Shown here one piece after another: positions 11,670-25,900 of a stretch of DNA of 64,000 bases; position 1 is the first letter of the stretch; the number at the start of each line of letters is the position of its first letter. Position numbers and translations under genes: made by a program. Source of the DNA: Saturnia japonica (lineage: Eukaryota > Arthropoda > Insecta > Lepidoptera > Saturniidae); NCBI GenBank assembly GCA_033032175.1, contig CM065318.1, forward strand, positions 6,200,001 through 6,264,000, written 5' to 3'. Below the pieces are notes generated by a model that was given only the letters and a program-made list of their open reading frames with translations, was not told the DNA's origin and did no database searches.

Positions 11670-11997
11670 CAATAACGATTGGCCGAACTGGCAGAACAGT
11701 ATCAAATGGATGACAAATGGAAAATATTACCCAGTGTATATTGTTCATACCAATTACTATCTCATTGGGGCAGTCCGATTGTTGGTATACCTCCACCCTA
11801 CAGATGTTCACAGCCAAATAACCTTGTGTTGTGGTCCTGCGGAGAGTAGAGTTTCCAGAGCTCTTTGGTATAAGTCAGTAATGCACTTGTGATATCTATG
11901 ATATTACAGGCATCCATAGGCTACGGTTAGCGCTTACCATCCAGCGGGCCGTATGCTTGTTTACCACATTAGTTGTATAAAAAAATCACATTCATAG
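11670..11997 (+). repeat. Dispersed repeat family C, copy 1 (retroposon tail)
   Basis: Shares ccaaataa(c/t)cttgtgttgtg, the block gcttaccat(c)ca-gcg and a closing gtataaaaaa with 26690-26935; its last third also matches 24640-24725. The short A tail on the right suggests a LINE or SINE 3' end on the plus strand. Confidence 0.6.
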
Positions 11998-13940
11998 TAG
12001 TTATTCATTTATCTCATTTGGCCTGACCTAATAAAAAAAAAAAATGTATTATGAAACTTCATCAAGTTTTACAATTCTACAATTAATTAGTAATTTATTT
12101 TATCATTGTTCTTATTATAATATCATTGCTATTTATTTATTGTATTATATTTACAAGTTATAAATAAATAATTGGAATTCTCTTTTCAAAGTAATACAAT
12201 TATATGATGACAGTTAATCTTGTAGAAATGCAACGATTTTATAAAATTAAAAATGAATAAATAAATCATTAAAAACGAATAATTAAAAAAGATGTACGTA
12301 TACATATTTTTATTTTCTAATCCTGTTTTGTTTTATTTTTAAATTATTATTTAATTTATATTTTTTATTGATTTTAGAATTAATAATGTTCACTAGATTT
12401 ACAGTCATATTTATTAATACTTGCTAATTTTAACAGATTTATACTTACAATCAAAAAGTGAGGTTAACCTCAAATAAATATTAAAATCATGCTCATACGT
12501 GTTGAATTTATAAAACGAAATATATAATCACTCTCACTTTTCTTGTAAATTCACTTAAATTTGAATTAGTCTTTTTATTTTATCACTTTCAAATTAATAT
12601 ATTGTTATTCTTATTTCAAACCAAACTTCAAAACTAATATATTGTTGTTATTATTATAATATATTACATTATATTCTTTACGTCACTATACTATACTTTG
12701 ATAAAAAAAGCAACATGGCGCGTAACCGAAAAACGTGACGATTGCTACAAAATTTCTCCCATACGTCGATAGAGAAGTTTCACTTCAAAAAAAAAACATA
12801 TTTTAAGCGACATTACTATTGCCCAATGAACATGTTACCTTACCTTTACCATCATACCGAAGGCGTACATGGGTCACAGCAATTGATATACACATAACAT
12901 AACATAAAACTGATGTATAAAGTAATTTTTAAGTTATGTTCAAAGCTGGTAATTATTACAGCAACGAGCAATGTAATGCATTATTCCTACGCAATGTATA
13001 ACTAATTATTGAAGACACTAATATTCTACTGTCAGCTATCCTTTGTTATTGTTGATAATGGCAATAGTCGGCCGGCGTTACTGCAACGTGTGAATAATCA
13101 AGCATTATTTAGGTAATCTTTACGAACTACTACTACTAGGTCTGAAAGAAAGTTTTTCACGTTTCTCACACTCGACATTACCATGCAAATTAAGATTTTT
13201 CGGAATTTACGATAACAATCTCTGCCTATGTCTTTCCCACAATTAAGACGAATCTAATGACACCTCATATGATTAAACCTTTCAAGCCGTTTAGGCTACA
13301 GAGTGTGTCAATTAAATAGACATACATACATACATGCGCTGGTAAAACATAACCCTCCTTTTTCGCGGTCGGGTAAAAACAAATGTTACATTGCATGTGT
13401 TTCTATCATTTTTATGGCACAGAAAATGACAAATGTGACTCCCATATACTCAGATTTCTTGTTTATCTGGTTAGAATACGGTTTTATTTACAAATTGAAA
13501 AAAGTAGTGAAATTTTTGTTTATCTAAGATTGTACTTTTATGCTTCTGAACACATATCCCCGCCTCTTACAACTGCCTATATTAAAAATAAACAAAAATT
13601 TAAGGTTTTTGTGGAAAAGTTGCTGTAATAAGTATCATTTTGGGGAAATTTTTTGATCGCCATGGGGAAATTTCGAAAATGCACTCTGGGGGCCCCGACT
13701 ATTATTGCTCCTCTGGTTATTGGTCTATGATTGCGACCATAGACCAATATTGCGACCGAGTGTCATAGTTGATAGTTGATGCTTATTTTTTCAAAATTAA
13801 ATATTTATTTACGTTTCAATTACCTTTCAATTGCACTGTTCGAACGTGCAGTACACAACACTCGTGATAATATGTAACTTGTGGTTTATATGTCGATTGA
13901 ATAAAATATATATTATATTAATAAATATTTGAAATGAAAA
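11998..13940. other. AT-rich non-coding stretch before Stimate
   Basis: No credible gene. About 12710-12790 holds a short stretch (ccatacgtcgatagagaag) of a kind repeated in Lepidoptera. The last few hundred bases must contain the Stimate promoter, but I see no clear core element. Confidence 0.45.
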
Positions 13941-16900
13941 ATGAATAACACTTCCGATTACATGTTATCTGAGCTACATTGCTCTAAAGATGCTCTTACC
14001 TCAACCTATGGCTGGTTTATGCAATTTTTACTCGCTGTGTTAGCATTTACTTGTTTAATAGGTAAGTTATGAAATGTAACCAAGTTCAAGGTAAATGAAT
14101 TAGCCTTACTTTCCGTTTTATCTTAAACAGAATTTTTTATTCTGTCCTACAAGTCACTATGGAGATATATATAAAGTGCCGCTGAATAATGTGATAAGGC
14201 CATGTTCAAATTCAAAATTACATATAAAAAGGTGAATATTAAATTTAAAAAGTTTTAAAAAATCATTATAGGTTTGGCATTGTGGTCATAATGTTACCTG
14301 ATCTTAAGTAACGATGTGGCCCAAGATAGTAGCACACTAAGCCTAGCAGAAGACTGGAAGAATTGTTACACAGTAAAAGTTCTTTATTTGTGGGGTATAT
14401 GTTCTATAAATATGCTGCGAATACAGAAACTGTAAATATGGACTGGTAATTTATTTGGGATTATAGCGGATACATGACAAAATAAAAAACATGTATATAA
14501 AAAAATGACCATATTGAATTATTATTATCTTCAGGCTTAGGCAAAGGTTTAAAGAATTTTGTATTTTTTTCTTGCTTAGCAGTTTTTAAAAGCAATTCAG
14601 CAGTGGAATTAGCACTTTGGCTCTTAAAAATAAGAATTTTGTTCCATAGATGGCTCAATTTTCATAAAGAAATCACAAAGCTTGTTTGCCATTCTTAAAC
14701 CTTCATTAAGATTTTTCGAATTAAATGTCATGTATCCCGTACTTGTTGAAGCCTCTTCTTTAATGGGCTGTGAATTTAACATTTCCTTCAAGTCGGTTGC
14801 AGTCAAAACTTCATCTTGTGATTCAAGCAAATTTGAATGAACTTCTGAACGCTTCTCGTCTTAGTCCATTTGCAATTTTGGCTACGTTTGCAGTCAAAGT
14901 TTGACTTTGAACAGATTCTTCATCATTTTCCGCAGTCGGAGCAGCCCACAGTTTTTTCCAGCATGGTTTCAATGTGTATGGCTTCAGTTCTTCCAATGAT
15001 TCTTTTATGTTTACTATGAATTTTGTTATGTGAAATTTCTTCCAGCATTCCATAACATTCATATCAGGATCACATTCCATATTATCCAATATGATTTTAA
15101 AAGGTTTGTCTAATGAGTTTAAAGGCTTGGATTATTCCTTGGTCCATAGGTTGAAACAAAGGCATGGGAAGGTATTGGGAGGTAAAAATGTCACTTTTAT
15201 ATTTTGATGCAGTTTCAAGTTCAAAACTCTGTGCAAGTGTCCAAAACTAGAACTGCTTGAAAGTCTAAATTCTTTTTTAAAAATAAGTTTCAACTTTAGA
15301 AACAAAACAATTCTTGTACCAGTCACAAAAAATAGCGCTTGTAACCTACACTTTCTTATTGGCACGCCAAAACACTGGCAGGTCATCCTTGTTTTGATTT
15401 TTTAAAGCAAGAGTATTTAACAATCTATAAAACATCAGTGGTTTAATGACACAATCTCCAGATGCATTAGAACATAGTAGCAGTGTAACTCTATCCTTTG
15501 CTGCCATAAATCCAAGGGCAGACTTTTTGCTTTTAGAAATGAATTTTTTGTTTGGCATTCTCTTCCAAAACAATGCAGTTTCTTCTGTTAGGTAACAATA
15601 CTTGTTCAGGTTTGTATCCTCCATCAGCTACTAGGTTTGCAAATTCTTCTGGATATCTTTCTGCTGCAGCAGTGTCTGAAGATGCAGCTTCTCTAACGAT
15701 TTTAATGCTATGCAATGGTTGTCTCACCGTAAATTTATTGAACCAACTTTCCGATGCTTGAAATCCTCCATCTGTACATTCACCACCACAACTGCCATCA
15801 GATTCTTTAAAATGTGCGTAAACCGCTTTGCCTTCTCCTGGACCATTGCACCACTCAGGAGCACCCTTTTTTGGTTGCAGTCTTCATTCCATAATGACAA
15901 CGCCACTTTTATTTTTTGTATTGCTGGATCACAAACAATTTTCGTTGACAGTGAAGTTTAAGCTATAGACTACCTTATTTTATCTTCAGATTTTTTTATC
16001 GATCGTACATTCAATGATCGTGATGCAAACGACTCTCCAAGGCGTAAACGATCAAGCATTTCTATTTTCACTTTAATAAGCGGTAACAAGATTTATTTCG
16101 CGTCGAAACTCGTTTTTCATTTTTTTTAGTCGACATTTTAAATTACGAAGACAGAAAGATGAAAAATAAAACACACAAAGCGGCTCTTACTAAAGGACGG
16201 AACATCTAATTTGCCCGCATTTAACAATATACTTTAAACATTGAGTAATAATGTTGATTTCATTCTGTTTGTTTACATTCTCAAAAACGCCGAACGCCGC
16301 CAAGGCGGCTTGTGTTAAAGACTGAACCAATACAGCGGCGATATCATTTAACAACATACTTTAGGATAAGTTGTAATAAGGTCTATTTAATTTTTTTATT
16401 AGTCCATTTGACGACGCCATTAGAAATGATATTTGGTTGGATACGTGCATACTGGAATCATTTTTATCAATGTGTATGTACCGATGAACCGATTAGATCT
16501 GCGTATAAAGAAATGTTTAGCCGCGAATATAGGAATAGGGTCGCATTTTTTTAATTCGCGAATAGTGAATAAGCGTGTATGAAGGAAGCTCGAATAAGGA
16601 GATTGTACTGTATTCATAATGTGACATGGTTATAATACTTTTATTGCCTTAACTTTAGATCACATATCGTTGAGTTAAGAAATCAAATTTTTATTATAGT
16701 TAGATTATTTTATTAAAGGATAAATATAAAATTTCACACTGCAGAAACAAATAGTTTTTGAGATATTTTTTTTTTAAATCAATTTACTTGTAAATTAGAC
16801 AATTCAGATGTTCTAAGCAGTAATTATAAAGTTAACTTTCACAAGATAGGTAAGTAAAGATGTTTCAACCCTATAGCTTAATTCTCTCAAGCTTTGGAAT

Positions 16901-19900
16901 GTTTGTTTTGAAATATTATGTAATTTTCGTAAATTATATCATATTATTATTAATGTGTAATACTTATTCTTATTAATCAATAATCCATTATTTACAATTT
17001 TTATAGTAATCAAATATAATTTAAAGTTCCATTATTCTTTTTTTTTACTTTATTTTGTTAGTTTTTGAATGAAATCATTCTTTGGTTTACGACAAATACA
17101 ACCTTCTTAAACATTTTGTGCCATTTTCAGTGAGATATTTTCATTTTTTTTTTCCTTTGTGGTGATAAAATTGCTTAGGTTAGGTTTGAACTGATAATGC
17201 CAGAAACAAATTATTATCTATTGGAAACTGATATTAAGCAAGTCCTAGATAGACATAAACTGAAAATAAATAAATTAAAAGTCAAAAAAACTATTTGGGT
17301 TCACACTTTTGCCTTCACAGGGGGATTACCTCTCCTCCCTTACCCTCTCCCCTACCCCTTCATATCATTTAATTCAGTAGCATGCAATCTATTGTCCAAT
17401 CTTTTTTCAACTATAAATATGTATGTAGGTTCTTGTACTTTCTTAAAAATAAGTACGTAAATACGTAAGTAAGTAAATTAAGAATATTATTCAGGCAAAA
17501 GATTCTGTGAGCCTCTATATGCAAGGAGGCCATGGCTGATTTGGTTTTATGACACATCTAAACAAGGAATGGGAGCTCTTATCATCCATGCAGCAAATGT
17601 TTGGCTATCACCACATTTCACTGGAAACACATGTACATGGTATGGATTATTTACATTATAATTAAATATTTGTTTACATTGTCTATTACACAAAAATAAA
17701 TCGTAATTTTAATAAGTGAGCAACTCTTGTATATATATATCTCTGAAATGGCTCCAACATTTTGTATGAAATTTTGTATTTATTTAATGTTTTACATTCT
17801 GAGTTTACATAGATAGGTTTTTTTTAAGATACTGAGCTAATCTCGGTAACCCAGATATTATAATTAAAATGACTAGATCTGTATGTCAGATGTTTCGCCA
17901 TGGAAATCAAAGACTTGCACAATGCAATTTATGATGATGTTATAATGACTTCTATTTTCTGTGATTAGTAATTTGTGAAAGCTGAATTGTAACAAATAGA
18001 TAATAAAATGAAATTAGAAAGAACTTTTCTCAAAATGGCCATGAATAACATCTCAGTTAATTAAAATGTAAAACAAAATTTTCAGTTTCTGATAAAAGTC
18101 TTAATATTTGTAGAAAGACTGTCAAAAACTTTTAAAAAGTGAAATTTCTGCGAAATAGAATGAGAATAAGAATGCGGTTATATTAATTGTGCCAATCTAC
18201 TGTAATTTGATAGACGCTTCATTTCCACCTTGTGAGATATTTAGGATACAATGTTTTTTTATATCCTAATTTTTGACCATAATTTCACCTAAATTTAAGT
18301 AACAATGTGGCTGAATATTTAACATTATAAGCATAGAATAGGAAGTTGCTCCAAAGTGCAGGATCTGGAAGATACTGATACATGCTTGGTGATAAATTTT
18401 CATCTTGAGCTAGCCAAATGAGCATTGAAAAAATTCCTACGGGCATGGGCAATTGTATCTCTTTGTCCGGAAGGAAAATAGGTACATATAAAGCAAAGAT
18501 TAAGACTTTTTTTATTAAGATACTGTTTGAATAAAATCATAAGGCGTCTAGGTTGCTATCCAAATTTGTACAATACATGTATAATGTTATCTATAAATTA
18601 ATAGTTAAAAGTATAGTGTGTAGAAGCTGATTCACCCCTTGAAAGTAATCCTTCACCTAAGCTTACACGGATACAAAATGTCAAAAGTTTATCAATAAAA
18701 TTGTTGCATCTTATTTTACGTAATTTATATGGTTAATATTTGTCTGCTGAAAGATTAAAACGATAGATAAATCTTTTTTAAAGTAATTTTTTTTTTTCAT
18801 TCATTAGGTACATAGTAAACTTCATGTTGGATTCAACATTAGGTCTCCTGATCATATGGGCTGGTATCAGACTAGCGCAGTATTATGCCAGGACTTACAA
18901 TATACCTCTTATCAACTTCGGAGAATATGGTAAGTAGTCATAGTACTATATGAATCTATAAAAAATAAAATGGTAAAGGTTTACCATTATGCACGCTTCA
19001 CGCTAAACCTACTGGATACATTTGCTCTTTGTTTTTCTTTTGCTCCTTATATACTTGGCCATTTCTAAGAAAAAAATTATCAAGATATATTCATGCAATA
19101 AAAAGTTAAAGCTAAAATTAGTTTAAAGAAAGTGCGATTTTTATAAGCACTACGTTTTCAGCGATGAGTTTTCTTGTCTTAGTGTTAATATAATATACAC
19201 CGCAGACGAAGCCGCGGGTGTCAAGCTATCAAGTAGCAGGTAATAAAACATTTTAGGAAAAACTTAGAACTAAACAGACTGAGGTTGGGATGTATAACAA
19301 AATATTAGGTGATATGGCCACTGATGAGACGACTATACTGTACAAATCAATTGCATCTTATTATTAAACTAGCTGCGCCCGCGGCTCCGCTCGCGTGGAC
19401 TACAGAATGTCGGTATCGTGGTAACCCGGCTTCCACCCACGGAGGTCGCCCACAGGATAATTTAAAGATAAAGATGCTTTTTTTTTGGGCGGAATCCTAA
19501 TTATTTTTCTAAAATAAAATTAGCCTAAGTTACTTATAATATCAGCTATATACCTCTAAAAGTCCCGTCAAAATCGGTCTAACCGTTTCGGAAATCACCC
19601 TAAACAAACAAACACAGACAAAAGTTTATAAACTTGATGTTTTGTTATAAGTACTGTATATTTTCGTATACATTTAGTAAAAAACTGTTATTTTTACATT
19701 ACAAACAGACATTTAAATTTTATTAATTGTAGTATAGATAATAAACCGTATTTATAGTATGATGTGAGGGTTATGCTGCGAGGAGGCCGACTTATGCGAA
19801 TTGCATATAAATCCCTAAAATTTAAGAAAACAAAGATAAACTTTGTAATATATTATACTTTTAGTTGTCATAGTCAAAATTGTATGCTAAAAGTTACAAC

Positions 19901-22900
19901 TGAATATAAAAACTCTTTCATTGCTACTAAATATTAAAATTAATTTAGTGGTCGACCGAAATCGAAATCTAACCTTCGACCATGATCTCAGTTTCGGCCG
20001 AAACCGAACCCGAAATTTATATAGTTATGTTAAAATTTGTATTATACATACACTGAAAACTAGCAACCCTCCCCAGCTTCACACGGGTACAGTTTACAAA
20101 GTGGTGTATTTTATGTTTAAATAACTCTGATTTAGAGTTTGTCGCTTTAATATTGACTTCATAACTGCCTCATTCATTCATATCATAGGTTTTTTAGGTA
20201 GGATTTCTTTGGTCGCGAATAATTTTGAATTCGTGATATCTTCTACGGCATTCATTTAAATGGAACACTGTAAAGTACAATCTTAATTTTATTAAATGTC
20301 CAAATTAACTAATAAACTTATCTGAATAATGATTAATACTGAATTGGAGAAAATAGCTTCGCAAATAACGTTTTTTTTTTGTTACTATGTTGAAGGTAAA
20401 AATGGTTACTGTATAATATGCCAACACGGATTCTTCTTTAGGCTTTTTGAAGAACTAAAATTTCTTAGAAAATTATTTTGATCTATGTATCTCATAAGGT
20501 TTAGCCAACGTAAACCATGTAAGCGCCCGAAAATCTTTTTTTGACGACTTGATTACAAATAATTGAATTTTCTCTACTATATAAAATCTTAATTGTGGAA
20601 TGTATTGTATAAATAAACCTTCCGTAAAAAACTCTCTAAATTGTAGTGAATACCGCATTAAAATCTGTTGCGTAGTTTAATAGATCTAAGCGTACATAGG
20701 AACGACAGGGAGCGGGAGCGACTTCATTTTATACATTGTATAGATTGTCCTGTAAAATAACGATTAATTAAATATATAATTGGTAATATCATGTGGAAAA
20801 ATTAGATAGATGAGTACTGTCTAGATATGGGTATTTGGTATAGAACATTTGAAGGCAAGCTGTGGCAGACTACCTGGTTTGATAGTGCCAGGCTTTCCAG
20901 TCGGGAATTTGTTGCAGCGTTCAGGATCCGATTTCTGCTGTATGACATTTTTTAGTCCACTGATGATATTTATTATTTATTGTGGGAGAGATCAATATTA
21001 ATTTGGGAGAACCCATGTCTTATAAAGCTTGGATAATATATAAATCATCAGGGATGCACTGAAGTCTCGTTAAAATAAAAGCAAAAAATAATTGTATATT
21101 AACTAATAATTATATAATTATTAACTATGAATTTTGTGTTTAATCTCAGCTTTATTTATTTAATCTCTATGTAAATTAACATTTTCTCATCAATCCCTTG
21201 CCTCTATTAGTTATTGTTTACAAATTTAAGAATGTAAAGTGATTATATTTGTAGTTTGTTCCTCTCGCTACTGATTGTACTTAAACATCAATGTCATCCA
21301 TATTTTTTCACTAGTTTTGCTTTGCAGTATCACCCGCATTTAATTTCTACTCCCCTTTTTAAAGTTGTATAGTTATATAGCTTACAAACCTTCCTCAATA
21401 AAGAGGCTACTTAATGCTAATATAATTTCTGAAATTTGATTATTACTTAGTAAGATTAGCATGCCATGCCAACTTCAATAATATAATAACTACATTATTT
21501 TAAAAATAAATTAAATATATCTCATTTATAGCAAAAACAATAATCGTTTTCCAATTTATCAATATAACATTATCAGCTGTGTACATAAGTTTTGAAACAG
21601 TGAGAATTATGAAGAACTATTAAATGTGAAATTAAAGAAGCGTGAAATATTGCCAGGCATAGCGCATTAATGTATATGTACTTATATTTCAGTAGTATAA
21701 TGTATCTTATCTACACTTAACCTCATTTATAGGAGAAGCCTAAAAATATATAATTTCGTCAATTCATGAGGGTCAATAAAATTTAAATTTATAGTTACCT
21801 CCTATAAATTTAATTTTTATTCACCCTCATGAATTCAATTAAAATTATAGGAACCTACCAAAGTAATAAAAAAATCCCGGGATTATATTTCATTTATCAA
21901 GTGATCAAGCAAAAACTTATTTTACATTTTTATCTTACCCATAAAAAAAAAAAATATATATATACCAAATATATTTCAACTAAGAAGAAAGCAGTAAAGC
22001 TGTAGATAATGTAAGACGTGAAATCTCTCAATTACTATTTTTATCAGATACGCGCTATTGAACTTCTTTGTCGATAGAAATAATTAAGGCCGGCGCACAT
22101 ATGGCGAAGCGCAGCGCCGATTTAAATTTTTTTCTGACTGACTATACTGTTAGCTTTAGGGGCCCTGGAGCCTCTGACGGCTTTTAGAGCTTCACCGGAC
22201 TTGACGCAGCGCAGAGCATGTCCGCCAGTTTTATAACGCGTCACACATTTGGCGAATTAATTTTAATGATGAATCTAGCCAAGTACGCGCGTTCCTGCGC
22301 GCAACCTTTCTCCTGGTAATAGCTTCGATGCTCTTATGAAGACAAGGAGAAAATTTGTTGTACTCAATAATTTTCGATGTTTTTTCACGTACAGAAAGAC
22401 GACAATGCTTTACCAGTGAAAAATACTCTGTGCTGCTCTTTACCATATGTGCGCCGGCCCTTAAAAGGAAGTTCACATTAGTACAAAGTACTAAGTAGAT
22501 ACAAAAAATGTCGTTTTATAAAACACTTGCGGTGTGCCCGTGGATCCACACGCGTTTGTTACTAAGCAGTAGTTATTTACATCCCGTAATTTTATTTTTG
22601 TTCATATTGTTGGCATTTAACATGTCATATCAATTAATAAATGACATGTATTTCCCGTGTACAATTTTAATCAAAATTGTATAAAAAAAAATTATTCTAT
22701 TCTACGATTTCTAATGTATTATTGACGATTCTTATAGCCTCTCAATTATGGTATTATATATGCTTTCCCTAAATGTGTTATTGAAAATTCTCTTAGCCCA
22801 TCACTCATATAAATGACTTTTACTTCCCGTGTACAAAATTTTATCAAAATCGGTCAAGAATTAACGAAAATATGTTTTTTCTATTCGATTTTTTCTTCGA

Positions 22901-25900
22901 TTTCTAATAGTAATAGCTATTGATATTTCGGTTGGACTTTAGAATCGCTCCAGCCGAATTTATGCTGTGAAGTGTAAGGCTGATCTCGGTGGGAGCCGGA
23001 AGCTTCCCTCTTTCCTTACTCGGTGCCGTAAACTGATATACGGCGGTGGAGCACGTCCGTCTCCAGCTCCTACGGTGGGAAGCCGACAAGAGCAAAGGCC
23101 GCCCCCTCGGACACCGACCAGTATCCGCGGACCACCCACCACAGATATTTCATCTGGGCCTCCACCCTGACCCTCACCTCGTCTATTGTAACGCTGGCCC
23201 CAGGTGGAGGCCCCTGCCGCTGCCCATGAAACAGCAGGGCCGCGGTTTTTTCAAGGACCACCCTAAGGCCCAGCCTCCTAATGCGCCTGACCACTAGGGT
23301 CTTGTTTCTGACCTAACCTAATCAATTTTAGCACAACAACGTAAAAGGAAAATATCCCATTCAATACAAAAAACGGCACAAAATGTTAAAGTACTTCGTA
23401 TTTGACGTAAATAACACAATCGTTAAAAATGAACAAAAAAAAAGTGTATAGAAAAAAATTACGATCTTCGAAAATTTTTGCCTGTCATTCAAAAGTGAAG
23501 TTTATGACAACTATTTAGAAGTGACATTTGTTATTTCAGATTTACAAAAAATACGATTTTAAAAATTTGATTTCTCAAATACTATTTATTTCCGCAGTGT
23601 GATCTAACTGTAAAAATTTGAAGTCTGAAATCGACGGTAGCGATTCTAAAGCTGAGCCGAAATTTCTTTTACCCTATCAACTGATCAATGACATATAAGA
23701 ATCGGTCAAGCTGTTTTTAAGTTAAATCCGGACATACAAACAGAAACAATATTTTTTTTAATGGTATATTCGTGATCAGTATCGTTCTTATAGTGTGCCT
23801 ATCGAGAAATTTTGTTAAAATATTAATAAAAATACAAGCAGGTCTACCTACAGATTTATTAATATAGATAACTTGTCTGCAAAATATTTTATACTTTCAC
23901 ATTTTTTGGAAGTTCAAAATATTTTGAATGCGAGTTCCGAATATAAGGCCAGAAGAGTTCTTGAGTTGCGACCACGCAGAGATGGCAAATATTTCCAGAT
24001 AGTAGACCGGTGACCTTTGGGGGAGAACTATGTCCATCCGTAAACGTCTTTCGGCTAAATGGATGTATACAAAATAAAAATTTTAACAAAAAAGAAGACC
24101 CACTTCAATGATTTTGAGGATTTCCCTGGTGTATTTTCGAAGTCGAAGGTCCAAATTAAAATGGGCCACTCTTAAGGTATCCCCTTCCCATAAAAAACAA
24201 TCATCTAAATTAGTTTATAAACAAAGAAGTTATGCCGAACATCCATAAAAAAAAACACAATCACAATGAGAATCTCCTCGTTTTCCTGAAACAGAAACTT
24301 CTTTTTACAGGTAAACCACCCATGTGCTCAGCATGGATATGCCAATGCATACTATACGCTGCACTTGCAACGTTTGCGAAGTCCGTGTTAGCGCTGGTTC
24401 TTCAGCAGCCGCTGATTGTGGCCGTTCTATCCACACTGCGGATATCGCCGGTGTCGGACCCGAAACTCGAGGTGGCAGTTGTTATGCTAATCATTCCTTT
24501 CTTTGTTAACGTAAGTATTTTTGTACTTTTTACCTTTACTCGGGTTCATCTAGAGGTACGAATATATTTCGGTACCCCGTGAAATACCTTTACCGTATAG
24601 AAGATTGAAGATAGGTTTCCTATACGCTTCTTAAAGGAAGTTCAAGATCGGTACCGCGTTAGAGATATCCCGGGTGTTCGCCATATAATATGCTTGTTTG
24701 CCAACTTAGTTGTATTAAAAAAAAACCCTTTCTGTATTAAATATTGTTTTAATATACAAATCAATGGCTTGAGCTGTGTGGGCAACGAGGTGCTTTCTTC
24801 ATGTTGTTGGGTGTTCGTTCGCTGGTAAAAGGTTTTCTGTTAGTTCTCCATATCTCCTTAATGGTAGTAATAATATAAAAGAAAAGAAAGTTATTACCCT
24901 GATTTGTTTTATAGTAGGTGTGTTAATTACCAGGGATATAATAAATAGGTAACTATATTTTTTATTATAAATAGTTTTATTTCAAACAAAAGTAGTACCT
25001 AATACAGAAGATAGGAAAACAAGGTTATTTTTTCAAAAAGAGTAATGATGATGAAATGCTCTTTAATAAAATATTATTAAAATCTTTGGTGCAATTTGTT
25101 TCATTACGTAACTAGTTCCCATAAAAGGTATTTCGAAACGCTCTGGTAAATTGAATTCAAATGGGCTCCTGGCAATTGAGACCGAAAAAGAACGAAATGC
25201 TAATAGTATTAAAATGCATGGCAATGGCGTGTCCCAAGCAAGTGTATGGTGTACTGCAGCTTAAGCTGTAATCCCAAGGCTCGCTCCCTGACAAACCTTT
25301 GTACCATGGGACGGCCCGCAGTCGTCCGTCGAAGCTGCGGTCTCCCGGCCCGTTAATTTACCAGCCGCACCAGAAGTTGCCACCTTTGTCGAGCCCTGTC
25401 ACGGCCCGTGGTAAGTTTCGGTTTCACCAAATGAATGTGTGAGAAACCGATGCGTCTTAATCCGTCATAAAACGGGCCATGGGAAGGGCCAGATAGGGAT
25501 CCGTACAGGCCGCGACAGGGGTATACTCGCGCCGCACCTTTGAACTTATCGATTTGCGATTGATCGGACGGGCGTCGCCAGACCACAGGTCACAACGGAC
25601 ACGACCATTTCCACGGCCTGTCGTGGCGCGGCCTAATCTGTCATATAACGGGCAAGTGGGACCCCATCTGTACAGGTTGCGACAGGCGCTCTTTTGCCAC
25701 GCCTTTGATCTTACCGACTCGCGACAGATCAGACAGGCGACGGCAGACCATCACTGGCCACAACGGACATGACCGTTCCCACGGCCTGTTCTAGCGCGGC
25801 GTAATCTGTCATAAAATAGGCCATAGGACCCCAGTTTTTAGACTCGTAACCGTCCCTCTCTAACCTCATACAGACTGCATGATTAGTCTGTGGGCTGTAG

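Noticed and set aside
11626..11892. 88-codon plus-strand frame
   Set aside because: It coincides with repeat family C, whose other copies do not keep the frame.
25353..25772. Frames on both strands of 72-77 codons in a GC-rich patch
   Set aside because: They follow the tandem repeat units and lack stops only because the patch is GC-rich.
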